Position numbers and translations under genes: made by a program. Source: Dactylosporangium fulvum (GTDB lineage Bacteria; Actinomycetota; Actinomycetes; Mycobacteriales; Micromonosporaceae). From it: a stretch of 64,000 nt of DNA. Every line of letters begins with the position of its first letter. Positions within the stretch are counted from its first letter, which is position 1. Where the stretch lies: NCBI RefSeq assembly GCF_025137375.1, contig NZ_CP073720.1, positions 5,294,501 through 5,358,500 of the forward strand. Reading direction: 5' to 3'. Positions 50,625 to 60,851 of the stretch are shown in pieces. Below the pieces are notes generated by a model. The model did not search any database. It was not told the DNA's origin and saw only the letters and a program-made list of their open reading frames with translations.

Positions 50625-51786
50625 CCGAGAGGCGGCGCTCCAGCGGCGTGCGGAACCGCGGGGTCACCCGTACCCCGTCGAGCCACCCCTCCAGGTCGGC
50701 GGCGGCACCGCCGACGGCCCGGCGGACCGCGGCCGGGACGTCCTCCAGCAGCTCCACGGCCACCTCGCCGGACGGCCGCTGCGCCCACCCGCCCACGACC
50801 CGCCCGCCGGCCCACACCGTCGGCCCGGGATTGCCGGAGCGGTCGAACAGCGCCGGGGCGTGCGGCCCGAGGTACCACTCCCGGCTCGTCCAGCCCATGA
50901 CGGTCGGGTCGAGCGCCGGCAGCAGCGCCACCCAGGGCTCCGGCTCGGCGACCGGGTCGACGTCGTCGGCCAGCACGTATCCGGTGTCGCCGCCGTCGAG
51001 TGTCACCGGCACGGCGGCCAGCGCGGCGAGCGCGGCCTTGACCTGCGTCAGCGTCCAGCCGGTCCACCACTTCAGGTCGGCGGCGGTGCCGGGGCCGTTG
51101 CGGGCCAGCCAGGCCCGGACCAGCTCGGTCCGGGCGGCGGCCGGATCCAGGGCCGGCAGCCCGCCGTCGGGCAGCCACCCGTCGGCCGTCGACCACAGGT
51201 ACTGGCTGGACAGCCACGAGCCGACCGGCCGGCCCCGCACGATCCGCCCGTCGGCGGCGAGCAGGAACAGCACCCGGCTGGTGACGTACTGGCTGCCCTG
51301 CGGGAACACCATCTGGCTGCGTAGCCGCGGCTCGTCGACGGCCAGCTGCGCGGCGGTGGCGGATCCGCGGGCGGCGAGCGCACGGTACGTCGCCTCCTCC
51401 ACGTCCGCGAGCCAGTCCGCGTCGCCGACGCCGGACTCGGTGAGATGCCGCACGAGCAGCTTCCGCTGGTCGGCGGCGACCGCCCGGGTGGCCGCGGCCT
51501 GCACCACCGGCGCGAACCCGGTCGGCACGACGAACATGGTGCGTCGCATGCCGAGCATCCGCAGGAGCGTTCGCCGCTCGTACAACGCCTCCTCCACGGT
51601 CTCCACGAGCGGCGCGTGCAGCCGGGCGGCGACGGCCAGGTGGACGGTGGCCGCGTCGGTCGCGTGCAGCGCCACGAGGTCGGCGGTGACGTCCTGCGGC
51701 CCGCGGTCCGGCGGGACGGGTCCGGCGAGGGCGTGCCGCCACGCCAGCCGGGCGCGGCGCTGATCGGTGCTGATGTGCGGGGTCAT
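50620..51786 (-). CDS. Winged helix DNA-binding domain protein (HTH_42, AlkZ-like)
   Basis: 388 aa of the HTH_42/AlkZ-like family, which includes DNA glycosylases that excise bulky or crosslinked bases. Family blocks seen: TADLVALHATDAATVHLAVAAR, ERRTLLRMLGMRRTMFVVP, RGSATAAQLAVDEP, WTGWTLTQVKAAL, and LLPALDPTVMGWTSREWYLG. The AlkZ catalytic Gln-x-Gln motif is not evident: the corresponding place reads ALHATDA, so glycosylase activity is doubtful. ATG at 51786. Confidence 0.75.
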   Translation of the reverse strand: MTPHISTDQRRARLAWRHALAGPVPPDRGPQDVTADLVALHATDAATVHLAVAARLHAPLVETVEEALYERRTLLRMLGMRRTMFVVPTGFAPVVQAAATRAVAADQRKLLVRHLTESGVGDADWLADVEEATYRALAARGSATAAQLAVDEPRLRSQMVFPQGSQYVTSRVLFLLAADGRIVRGRPVGSWLSSQYLWSTADGWLPDGGLPALDPAAARTELVRAWLARNGPGTAADLKWWTGWTLTQVKAALAALAAVPVTLDGGDTGYVLADDVDPVAEPEPWVALLPALDPTVMGWTSREWYLGPHAPALFDRSGNPGPTVWAGGRVVGGWAQRPSGEVAVELLEDVPAAVRRAVGGAAADLEGWLDGVRVTPRFRTPLERRLSA

Positions 51787-51855
51787 CGTGTGTTCATACC
51801 GTGCCGGGGCAGCCGGCATCGCCACGCCATCCCGTTCCGGGCGCGTGCAGAGGAG

Positions 51856-51963
51856 TCAGGCGTCGTCCTTGCGGCGCCACGAGTCCACGTACAGGGCGAT
51901 CAGGATCAGCACGACGGCCGCCAGGCCGAGCATGATCCAGACGAAAACGGCATTGCCCCCCAT
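51856..51963 (-). CDS. 35-residue single-span membrane protein
   Basis: Begins MGGNAVFVWIMLGLAAVVLI, continues as one membrane helix to about residue 26 and ends in DSWRRKDDA, a positive-then-acidic cytosolic tail. The codons have the usual G/C third positions. No ribosome-binding site; TACCGT lies seven bases before the ATG, so a leaderless transcript is plausible. Small proteins of this build are frequent in actinobacteria and often unannotated. Confidence 0.5.
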   Translation of the reverse strand: MGGNAVFVWIMLGLAAVVLILIALYVDSWRRKDDA

Positions 51964-52039
51964 GTATCGACGGTACCGAACCCGCGACGAACGGGCGTCG
52001 CACGCAGGAGTGACAGCCCGGCTTGATACCGTCCGGGCG

Positions 52040-52690
52040 ATGACCATCTCCGTGTCCACCGAGTTCGTCCTGGCCAACACCCGCCTCGCCGCCGTGCCGC
52101 TGGCCCCCGAGGTGCGCCTGCACCTGGCCGAGGAGGCCATCGAGCTGTGGCAGCGGACCGAGGCCGGCCAGGGCGGCGCGCAGCTGCCGCCGCCGTTCTG
52201 GGCGTTCGCGTGGGCGGGCGGGCAGGCCCTCGCCCGGCACGTGCTCGACCACCCGGACCTCGTCGCCGGCCGGCGCGTGCTCGACCTGGCCGCCGGCTCC
52301 GGACTGGTGGCGATCGCCGCGATGCGGGCCGGCGCCGCGCACGTCACCGCCGTCGAGATCGACCCGCTCGCGGTCGCCGCGATCGAGGTCAACGCCCACG
52401 CCAACGAGGTGGACGTCACAGCCGTGCTCGGTGACGTCCTCGACCGGGACGCCGACGCGGAAGTCGTACTGGCCGGCGACGTCTTCTACAGCCGCGAGAT
52501 GACCACCCGCGTGCTCGGTTTCCTGCGCAGGGCCGCGGCCGGCGGCGCGACGGTGCTGGCCGGCGACCCGGGCCGGGCCTACCTGCCGAAGGAGCACCTG
52601 AGCCTCGTGGCCACCTACGACGTGCCGGTGCCGCAGACACTCGAAGACACGCCGATCAAGCGCACCACGGTCTGGCGGGTGAATCCCTAG
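52040..52690 (+). CDS. Class I SAM-dependent methyltransferase (METTL20/ETFB-KMT-like)
   Basis: 216 aa. SAM motif I is VLDLAAGSGLVAIAAMRAGA near residue 80, motif II VTAVEIDPLAVAAIEVNAHAN, and post-motif LAGDVFYSREMT. PPPFWAFAWAGGQALARHVLDHPDLV at about 50 is the hallmark of the nicotinamide/protein-lysine methyltransferase group that includes ETF-beta lysine methyltransferase. Substrate probably a protein lysine. Start ATG at 52040. Confidence 0.84.
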   Translation: MTISVSTEFVLANTRLAAVPLAPEVRLHLAEEAIELWQRTEAGQGGAQLPPPFWAFAWAGGQALARHVLDHPDLVAGRRVLDLAAGSGLVAIAAMRAGAAHVTAVEIDPLAVAAIEVNAHANEVDVTAVLGDVLDRDADAEVVLAGDVFYSREMTTRVLGFLRRAAAGGATVLAGDPGRAYLPKEHLSLVATYDVPVPQTLEDTPIKRTTVWRVNP

Positions 52691-52701
52691 ACTCTGCGGC
52701 G

Positions 52702-53667
52702 ATGTCCACCCCGCTGCCCGTGCCGAACCCGGCTGCGCCGTCGGGTGGCCTGACCGACTTCACCGAGGGCTGGCTCGCCAACCGGCGGCTGTCGGCACAC
52801 ACGAAGGCGGCCTACCGCCGCGACGTCCAGCAGTTCCTCGCCTGGTGCGCCGCCCGCGACCTCGACCCGCTGCGCGCCTCGTTCCTGCACGTCAACGCCT
52901 ACGCCCGCGATCTGGAATCCACTGTGGACGGCCGGACCGGCCGGATCCTCGCCCCGGCGAGCGTGGCCCGGAAACTGTCGGCGCTGTCCAGCTGGTACCA
53001 GTTCCTGCTGCGCCTGGAGGCGGTGACCAGCAACCCTGTCGGCGGCGCCGACCGGCCCCGGGTGGCCCGGGACGTGTCGGCGACGGTCGGGCTGAGCGCC
53101 ACCGAGGTCGACGCGATGCTCGCCGCCGCCGCGCGGCTGGCCGGCCCGACCGCCGCCCGGGACCGCGCCGTGCTGGCGCTGCTGGCCGACCTCGGCCTGC
53201 GGGTCGGTGAGGTCGTCGCCCTCGACGTCGACGACGTCGGCGCGGAGCGCGGCCACCGCACGGTCCGGTTCACCGGCAAGGGCGGCAAGCCGCGCCGCCG
53301 GGCGCTGACCCCGGCCGCCGTGCACGCCCTGGAGGAGTACCTGGCGGTGCGCGGCGGCGCCGACGGGCCGCTGTTCACCACCGCGACCGGCGGCCGGGTC
53401 GACCGGCACGCCGTGTTCCGGCTGGTGCGGCGGCTGGCCCGGGACGCCGGCGTGCCCGCGTGGGAGCGGCTGTCGCCGCACTCGCTGCGCCACGCGTTCG
53501 CCACCGCCGCCCGCGACGAGGGCGTGCCCCTGGAGGACGTGCAGGACGCCATGGGGCACGCCGACCCGCGGACCACCCGCCGCTACGACCGGGACCGGCA
53601 CAACCTGGACCGCGACCCGGCCTACGCGCTGGCCGCCGCCCGGGCCCGCCGCCGCCAGGCCCGCTGA
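52702..53667 (+). CDS. Tyrosine recombinase (XerC/D-like), orphan
   Basis: 321 aa. N-terminal SAM-like DNA-binding domain (about 18-115), catalytic domain after 125. All active residues are present: R167, K193, H260, R263, H286 and the nucleophile Y295. It resembles XerC/D in size, but the N-terminal 17 residues and Arg-rich tail differ, and no phage, integron or excisionase gene is nearby. It may be a chromosomal XerC/D paralogue or the relic of an integrated element. Confidence 0.85.
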   Translation: MSTPLPVPNPAAPSGGLTDFTEGWLANRRLSAHTKAAYRRDVQQFLAWCAARDLDPLRASFLHVNAYARDLESTVDGRTGRILAPASVARKLSALSSWYQFLLRLEAVTSNPVGGADRPRVARDVSATVGLSATEVDAMLAAAARLAGPTAARDRAVLALLADLGLRVGEVVALDVDDVGAERGHRTVRFTGKGGKPRRRALTPAAVHALEEYLAVRGGADGPLFTTATGGRVDRHAVFRLVRRLARDAGVPAWERLSPHSLRHAFATAARDEGVPLEDVQDAMGHADPRTTRRYDRDRHNLDRDPAYALAAARARRRQAR

Positions 53668-53693
53668 CCGGGCCTGTTGACCGGGTCGGCTGG

Positions 53694-55382
<1,689 letters not shown>

Positions 55383-55420
55383 ACCGCCGAGGTTACCGCC
55401 CGGTACGCCGGGGTGGGGGC

Positions 55421-56131
55421 TCAGACCAGCCGCAGCTGCCCCTCCGCGCGGGCCGCCGGGCCCAGGTCGCCGGTGCGGTGGTGACGGCGGCACAACACCT
55501 GGTAGTGCACGTCCTTGTGGTCGGTTTCGGTGTCGGCGTCGGTCGTGTCGCCGATGACCACCTGGTCGCCCTCCCGGGCGATCGTGCCGTCGACGACCCG
55601 CGCGTTGAGCAGGCCCGGCCGGCCGCACCAGCACAGCACCTCGACCTGGACCCGGGTCACCTCGTCGGCCAGCTCGAACAGCCGCTGCGCGGCCGGGAAC
55701 AGGCTGGTGCGGAAGTCGGTGGCCAGCCCGAACGCGTAGACGTCGACGTCGGACGTGTCGACCAGATCGGCGAGCTGCTCGATCTGCTCGACCGTGTAGA
55801 AGCTCGCCTCGTCGCAGATGAGGTAGTCGACCCGGATCCCCTTCGCCCACCGCTCCCGCACCAGCAGCCGCAGGTCGAGACCCTGGTCGACGTCGACGGC
55901 CTCCTTGCCCAGCCCGATGCGGGTGCTCAACCGGCCGGGCCCGGCCCGGTCGATCGTCGTCAGGACCAGGCCGTGGCGGCCCTGCCGGGCGTGGTTGTAG
56001 TCCATCTGCAGCGCGAGGGTGGACTTGCCGCAGTCCATCGGCCCGTAGAAGAACTTCAGCGAGCCACCGCGCCGCAGCCGGCTGTCGCCGGCGGCCACGC
56101 AGGAATCGGGATCGTCGTTGGGTGGGGTCAC
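55421..56131 (-). CDS. tdk: Thymidine kinase
   Basis: Salvage phosphorylation of thymidine. 236 aa, type II kinase. P-loop GPMDCGKST at 30-38, lid-region arginine-rich TRIGLGKEAVDV, catalytic DEASF, and zinc-binding CWCG and CRRHH near the C-terminus. The first 23 residues before LKFFYGPMD are extra; an internal start is possible, but the GTG at 56131 is the first in frame. Downstream on the same strand of the Atg22-type transporter. Confidence 0.9.
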   Translation of the reverse strand: MTPPNDDPDSCVAAGDSRLRRGGSLKFFYGPMDCGKSTLALQMDYNHARQGRHGLVLTTIDRAGPGRLSTRIGLGKEAVDVDQGLDLRLLVRERWAKGIRVDYLICDEASFYTVEQIEQLADLVDTSDVDVYAFGLATDFRTSLFPAAQRLFELADEVTRVQVEVLCWCGRPGLLNARVVDGTIAREGDQVVIGDTTDADTETDHKDVHYQVLCRRHHRTGDLGPAARAEGQLRLV

Positions 56132-56210
56132 GACGGCTGAGCCTACTTCAGCCGCCCCGGCGCGACCCGCAGCCGCTGCTCGGCGACCGCCGGGCCGGTG
56201 GGTCCGGTCG

Positions 56211-57584
56211 CTACAACCGTGCCGGCGGGGTGTTGCCGGCCTGTTCGATCGCCCGGCGGATCGGCACCGCCAGCAGCGCGAAGAACCCGACGACGAAGAA
56301 CACCAGCAGCGAGATGATCGCCACCCGGTAGCTGCGGGTCATGTCGTAGGCGAGGCCGAACAGCAGCGGCCCGAGCCAGCTGGTGCCCTTGTCGGAGATC
56401 TCGTAGAGCCCGAAGTACTCGCCTTCCTTGCCCTTCGGGATGAGCTGCGAGAACAGCGACCGCGACAGTGCCTGGCTGCCGCCGAGGACCAGGCCGATGC
56501 CGCCGCCGAGCGCGACGAACGGCACCGCCTCCTTCGCCGGCAGGAAGTACGCGATGAGGACGATCACCGTCCACAGCACCAGGCTGAGCAGCAACGTCTT
56601 CCAGGCGCCGATCCGTTTGGCCGTCCAGCCCAGCAGCAGCGCCCCGGCGAACGCCAGGAACTGCACCATGAGGATCGTCGGCACGAGGACGTCGTCGGAC
56701 AGGCCCAGTTCCTTGGTGCCGTACTGGCTGGCCAGCGCGATGACGGTCTGGATGCCGTCGTTGTAGATGAGGTACGCGACCAGGAAGGACAGCGTCAGCG
56801 GGAACGCCTTCAGGCTTTTCAGCGTGTGCCACAGCTGCCGGAACCCGTCGGTGAGCACCGAGCCGGTGCCGGCGCCGATCGACGGGTCGAGCACGACGGG
56901 CCGGTTACGCAGCCGCAGCAGCGGGATGGTCGTGAACCCGGCCCACCACAGACCGGCCGAGACGATGCTGTACCGCGCGATGTCGCCGGTCGACATGCCC
57001 AGGCTGTCCTTCATCAGCACGGCGACGACGTTGAGCAGCAGCAGGAGCCCGCCGCCGAGGTAGCCGAACGCCCAGCCGAAGCTGGAGACCCGGTCGCGGT
57101 CCTCCTCGTTCGAGATCTGCGGCAGGAACGAGTTGTAGACGACGACGGACGCGCCGAACGCGATGTTCGCGATCAGGAACAGCGCGGCGCCGAGCAGGTA
57201 CCGGTCGCCGGTCAGGAACAGCATCGCGGCGGTCGCGGCGGCCCCGATGTAGGCGAACAGCGCCAGCAGTTCCTTCTTGCGCGGCGACCGGTCGGCGACG
57301 GCACCGACGACGGGCAGCACGAACACGGTCAGCAGCACCGACAGCGACACCGTGTACGGGAACAGGGCGCCGGGCGCGATCGCGATGCCCAGCGGGCGGA
57401 TGACGGCGTCGTCGCAGGCGTCACCCTCGCAGCCGGCGGCCTTCTCCGCGATCGACGTCAGGTAGGGGCCGAGGAAGACGGTGACGACCGTGGTCGAGAA
57501 CGCGGAGTTCGCCCAGTCGTAGAAGTACCAGCCGACCCGTTCGCGCCGGGTGCTGAGCTGCGGCGTCTTCTCCACAATGGACAC
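56211..57584 (-). CDS. MFS transporter, UMF1/Atg22 family
   Basis: 457 aa, 12 membrane helices. RERVGWYFYDWANSAFSTTVVTVFLGPYL at 14-42 is the diagnostic UMF1/Atg22-like signature; SRSLFSQLIPKGKEGEYFGLYEISDKGTSWLGPLLFG near 390 is the other conserved block. The yeast protein exports amino acids from the vacuole; bacterial roles are unknown. GTG start. Follows the GDPD gene by 24 bases on the same strand, so the pair is probably an operon. Confidence 0.88.
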   Translation of the reverse strand: MSIVEKTPQLSTRRERVGWYFYDWANSAFSTTVVTVFLGPYLTSIAEKAAGCEGDACDDAVIRPLGIAIAPGALFPYTVSLSVLLTVFVLPVVGAVADRSPRKKELLALFAYIGAAATAAMLFLTGDRYLLGAALFLIANIAFGASVVVYNSFLPQISNEEDRDRVSSFGWAFGYLGGGLLLLLNVVAVLMKDSLGMSTGDIARYSIVSAGLWWAGFTTIPLLRLRNRPVVLDPSIGAGTGSVLTDGFRQLWHTLKSLKAFPLTLSFLVAYLIYNDGIQTVIALASQYGTKELGLSDDVLVPTILMVQFLAFAGALLLGWTAKRIGAWKTLLLSLVLWTVIVLIAYFLPAKEAVPFVALGGGIGLVLGGSQALSRSLFSQLIPKGKEGEYFGLYEISDKGTSWLGPLLFGLAYDMTRSYRVAIISLLVFFVVGFFALLAVPIRRAIEQAGNTPPARL

Positions 57585-57608
57585 GGGTCGGCCTTCCTCC
57601 GGGCAGGG

Positions 57609-58373
57609 TCAGTGCCAGATGCCGCGGCGGAGGTAGACGTCGCGCAGCACCTCGATGTGATCGGTCATGATGCCATCTACGCCGAGGTCGAGGAAGTGCT
57701 CGATCTGTGCGGCGTCGTCGATGGTCCACAGGTGCACCTGCAGTCCCAGCCGGTGGGCGTAGCGGACGAAGCGCGGGGAGGCCAGGCGGATCGAGCCGTA
57801 CCGCGGCGGGATCTGGGCCGCCACGACACTCTCCGGCAGCTGGACCGGCCGTCCCGTCACCGACGCCGCCCACAGCCGCGCCACCTCGGTCATCCCGAGC
57901 GACGTCGCGACCCGCGGCCCCATGGCGCGGCGGATCCGGGCCAGCCGGGCCGAGGAGAATGACGCGAGCAGCACCCGGTCGTGGGCGCCGGTGCGGCGGA
58001 CCACGTCGAGGGTGGGGTCGACGGCCGGGTCGGTCTTGGTGTCGATGTTGAACCGTGTCGCCGGGTGCTCCTCGAGCACCTCCTCCAGCCGCGGCACGGC
58101 CGCCGCGCCCCCGACCCGCAGCGTCCGCAGGTCCGTCCACCGTAAGTCGATCATCCGACCCGGATGCCCCAGGAGCCGTCGCAGCGTGTCATCGTGGAAC
58201 ACGACCGCGACCCCGTCGGCGGTGGCGTGTGTGTCCGTTTCGATGTACCGGTAGCCGAGCTCGACCGCACGAGCGAACGCCGCTGTCGTGTTCTCGTCAC
58301 CGGCCGCCGCGCCGCCGCGGTGGGCGAAGCCCAGCGGTCCTGGCGCGTCGAGGTACGGGCAGTGTTGCCTCAC
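57609..58373 (-). CDS. Glycerophosphodiester phosphodiesterase
   Basis: 254 aa GDPD TIM barrel that hydrolyses glycerophosphodiesters to glycerol 3-phosphate and an alcohol. Catalytic residues are visible: FAHRGG (H18, R19), ENTTAAF (E27), ETDTHATADGVAVVFHDDTLRR (metal Glu/Asp and second His). No signal peptide, so cytosolic. GTG start, divergent from the Hsp70 gene with 103 bases between starts. Confidence 0.9.
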   Translation of the reverse strand: MRQHCPYLDAPGPLGFAHRGGAAAGDENTTAAFARAVELGYRYIETDTHATADGVAVVFHDDTLRRLLGHPGRMIDLRWTDLRTLRVGGAAAVPRLEEVLEEHPATRFNIDTKTDPAVDPTLDVVRRTGAHDRVLLASFSSARLARIRRAMGPRVATSLGMTEVARLWAASVTGRPVQLPESVVAAQIPPRYGSIRLASPRFVRYAHRLGLQVHLWTIDDAAQIEHFLDLGVDGIMTDHIEVLRDVYLRRGIWH

Positions 58374-58476
58374 GCGGCCAGTATGCAGCGGTCTTCGGCA
58401 GCGCGGTGCAACGGCGGGTTACGGCAGGCTTGACGGCCGACGCAGAGCGTGGAACGGCAAAGGTAGGGTGACGCAC

Positions 58477-60039
58477 ATGCGCGTGCTCGGCATCGACTTC
58501 GGCACGTCGAACACGGTCGCGATGGTCCGCAGCACAGCGGACGCCCGGATGCGACCGCTGTTGTTCGACGGCTCTCCTTTGCTGCCCTCTGCCCTGTACT
58601 TCAACACCGACGGCAAGGTCCTCGTCGGCCGTGACGCCGAGCGTAACGCGCGGCTCGACCCGGCCCGGTTCGAGCCGAACCCGAAGCGCCGCATCGACGA
58701 CGGGGAGGTGTTCATCGGCGACCACCCCATGCCCGTGCCGCGCCTGTTCGCGCACGTGTTGTCGCAGGTCAGCATCGAGGCCCGCCGCCAGCTCGGCGCC
58801 GCGCCCGAGGAGGTGCGCCTCACCCACCCGGCGCGGTGGGGCGAGCGGCGCCGCTCGCTGCTGATCGAGGCGACCCGCATCGCCGGCCTCGGCACGCCCC
58901 GCCTGATCGCGGAGCCGGTCGGCGCCGCGTCCTACTTCACGGCGGTCCTCGGGTCGGCCGTTCCGGTGGGCCGCAGCCTCGCGATCTACGACCTCGGCGG
59001 CGGCACCTTCGACGCGACCGTCGTGCGCCGCACCCAGAGCGGGTTCGAGGTCCTCGCCGAGGACGGCCTGCCCGACGTCGGCGGCCTCGACTTCGACCAC
59101 GCGATCATCGAGCACCTCGGCAAGACGTACTCCGACGGCCGCAGGGAGAAGTGGGAGGCTCTGGCGAACCCGACGGACGCCTCGGACCGGCGGCTGCGCC
59201 GGATGCTGTACGAGGACGTGCGGGGCGCGAAGGAGATGCTGTCGCGGACCGCGTCGACGGACATCCACCTGCCGTCGATGGACATCGACGCGCACCTCAC
59301 CCGGGAGGAGCTGGAGACCCTCGTCCGGCCCTACCTGGAGCGGACCGTGTCGTGCCTGTCCCGGGCGATCGAGTCGGCGCGGCTGCAGCCGAAGGACCTG
59401 GTCGGCATCTTCCTGGTCGGCGGGTCGTCGCGGATCCCGCTCGCCGCGCACCTGATCCACACCGAGCTGGGGGTGGCGCCGACGACGCTGGAGCAGCCGG
59501 AGACGGTGGTGGTCGAGGGCGCGTTGTGCATCGGCGCCGCGGTGACCCCGGTCCGCGCGTCCGGCATGCCCCGCACGGTGACGCCCCCGCCGCAGCCGCA
59601 GCGTCCGGTCCCGCCGGTGCAGCGGCCGACGCCGCCGGTGTCGGCGGTGCCGATGTCCCCGGCGACGCACGCTCCGGTGTCGGCGGCTCCCATGTCGGGT
59701 GTCCCGGTCTCCCCGGCGGTGCAGCGCCCGCCGGCCCAGCCGGTTGTGCAGCCGGTCGTGCAGCCGCAGCGGCCGGTGACCCCGCCGCCGGTGGCCCGCC
59801 CGCCCGTGCAGCCGCCGCCGGTGCAGCAGCGTCCCGCGGTGCAGCCCCAGCCGGTGTTCCGCCCGCAGCCGCCGCCGGTGCAGCCGCAGCGCCCGGGCCC
59901 GTTCCCGCCGCAGACGGTCCGCCCGACCCCGCCGCAGCCGGACGACGACGGCAGTGAGCGCAACTGGATCGCCGTGATCGTGGTGGTCCTGGTCCTGGTG
60001 GTGATCCTGTTCGCGGTGCTGCTGAAAACCGCGTTCTGA
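58477..60039 (+). CDS. Tail-anchored Hsp70-like ATPase without substrate-binding domain
   Basis: 520 aa. Residues 1-360 are a complete Hsp70 nucleotide-binding domain: phosphate-1 GIDFGTSNTVAMV (5-17), phosphate-2 IYDLGGGTFDATVV (170-183), adenosine motif GIFLVGGSSRIPLAAHLI (310-327). No Hsp70 substrate domain follows. Instead there are about 120 residues of Pro/Gln/Val-rich linker (365-485) and a C-terminal membrane helix (496-520) that would hold the ATPase on the inner face of the membrane. TAGGGT seven bases before the ATG suggests a leaderless transcript. Convergent with the GrpE-like/dynamin operon, which looks like its functional partner set. Confidence 0.88.
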   Translation: MRVLGIDFGTSNTVAMVRSTADARMRPLLFDGSPLLPSALYFNTDGKVLVGRDAERNARLDPARFEPNPKRRIDDGEVFIGDHPMPVPRLFAHVLSQVSIEARRQLGAAPEEVRLTHPARWGERRRSLLIEATRIAGLGTPRLIAEPVGAASYFTAVLGSAVPVGRSLAIYDLGGGTFDATVVRRTQSGFEVLAEDGLPDVGGLDFDHAIIEHLGKTYSDGRREKWEALANPTDASDRRLRRMLYEDVRGAKEMLSRTASTDIHLPSMDIDAHLTREELETLVRPYLERTVSCLSRAIESARLQPKDLVGIFLVGGSSRIPLAAHLIHTELGVAPTTLEQPETVVVEGALCIGAAVTPVRASGMPRTVTPPPQPQRPVPPVQRPTPPVSAVPMSPATHAPVSAAPMSGVPVSPAVQRPPAQPVVQPVVQPQRPVTPPPVARPPVQPPPVQQRPAVQPQPVFRPQPPPVQPQRPGPFPPQTVRPTPPQPDDDGSERNWIAVIVVVLVLVVILFAVLLKTAF

Positions 60040-60061
60040 CCCCGGCCAGCAGTCGTACGTG

Positions 60062-60108
60062 ACCCGCGTACCGCCCGCGGCCCCACCGGCCGCGGGCGGT
60101 ACGCGGGT
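60062..60108. terminator. 21-bp perfect hairpin between convergent genes
   Basis: 60062-60082 pairs perfectly with 60088-60108 around CCACC. It lies between the stops of the Hsp70 gene and of the acidic protein gene, and can end transcription from both sides. Confidence 0.75.
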
Positions 60109-60111
60109 GTG

Positions 60112-60840
60112 TTACGCCTGCGGGGCCCAGTAGTTGGCCAGCGTGCTGGTGGCCGGGTCCTCGGAGCCGAGCAGGAAGCTCCACGGGTCGCCGCCGTCGG
60201 GGACGGCGGCGCCGTCGTAGGTGGCGAGGTCGGCCGGTGGGGCGGGGTCGTCGATCACGACGGCCGGGTCGAAGGCCGCGGACAGGTCGTGGTCGGGGCC
60301 GCCCAGGACGTCGACGTCCGTCCAGGGGTAGCCGTCGACGGGCTCCGGCGGCCCCTCCAGGTGGAGTTCGGCCGGGAACGGCACCTCGTGCCAGGCCGGG
60401 TCGTCGCCGAGGGCGTCGACGTCGGGGTCGGTGCCGAACGCCGCCGGGTTGTCGACCGGGTCGTCCCCGGCCGGGTCCCCGGCGTCGCCCACGTCACCCG
60501 GGTCGCCGGTGCCGGCGTCGAACCCGGTGGAGGTGAGGTCGGCGGGCTGGTCGTGGTGGCCGTAGTCGGCGGCGACGCTGTGGTCGTAGTCCTCGGCGGC
60601 GTGCTCGGTGCCGAGCGGCTCCTCCAGGTCGTCGGCGCCCGTGTGGGCGTCGTGGTGCCCGCCCAGGTCGCCGTCACCGAAGCCGCCGTCACCGAACTGG
60701 CCGCCGAGCTCGGCGCCGAACGTCTCGTGCCCGAGTCCGCCGCCGAGTTCACCGCCGAGTTCGTGGCCGCCGCCGTCAGCGCCGAGGTCGGCGGTGTCGG
60801 CGGTGTCGCCTGACTCGGACCATTCCCAGTGCCCGTCCAT
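60112..60840 (-). CDS. Acidic Gly/Asp/His-rich protein of the dynamin operon
   Basis: 242 aa, no recognised domain. It begins MDGHWEWSESGDTADTADLG, continues with GGxLGG-type repeats (HELGGELGGGLGHETFGAELG), and is strongly acidic throughout with 15 or so histidines; the end (PWSFLLGSEDPATSTLANYWAPQA) is more ordered. It recalls the Gly-rich IniB proteins next to mycobacterial dynamins, but the IniB N-terminal domain is not visible. Eleven bases downstream of the dynamin gene. May be a scaffold or a disordered client. Confidence 0.7.
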   Translation of the reverse strand: MDGHWEWSESGDTADTADLGADGGGHELGGELGGGLGHETFGAELGGQFGDGGFGDGDLGGHHDAHTGADDLEEPLGTEHAAEDYDHSVAADYGHHDQPADLTSTGFDAGTGDPGDVGDAGDPAGDDPVDNPAAFGTDPDVDALGDDPAWHEVPFPAELHLEGPPEPVDGYPWTDVDVLGGPDHDLSAAFDPAVVIDDPAPPADLATYDGAAVPDGGDPWSFLLGSEDPATSTLANYWAPQA

Positions 60841-60851
60841 GGTGGAACCCC

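Noticed and set aside
52702..53667. Integrase of a prophage or ICE
   Set aside because: No phage structural, replication or transfer gene, att repeat or tRNA target within several kb.
56134..56154. CGGCTGA...TCAGCCG hairpin upstream of tdk
   Set aside because: Only 7 bp, no T-run, and it could equally be part of the tdk leader; not enough to call a terminator.
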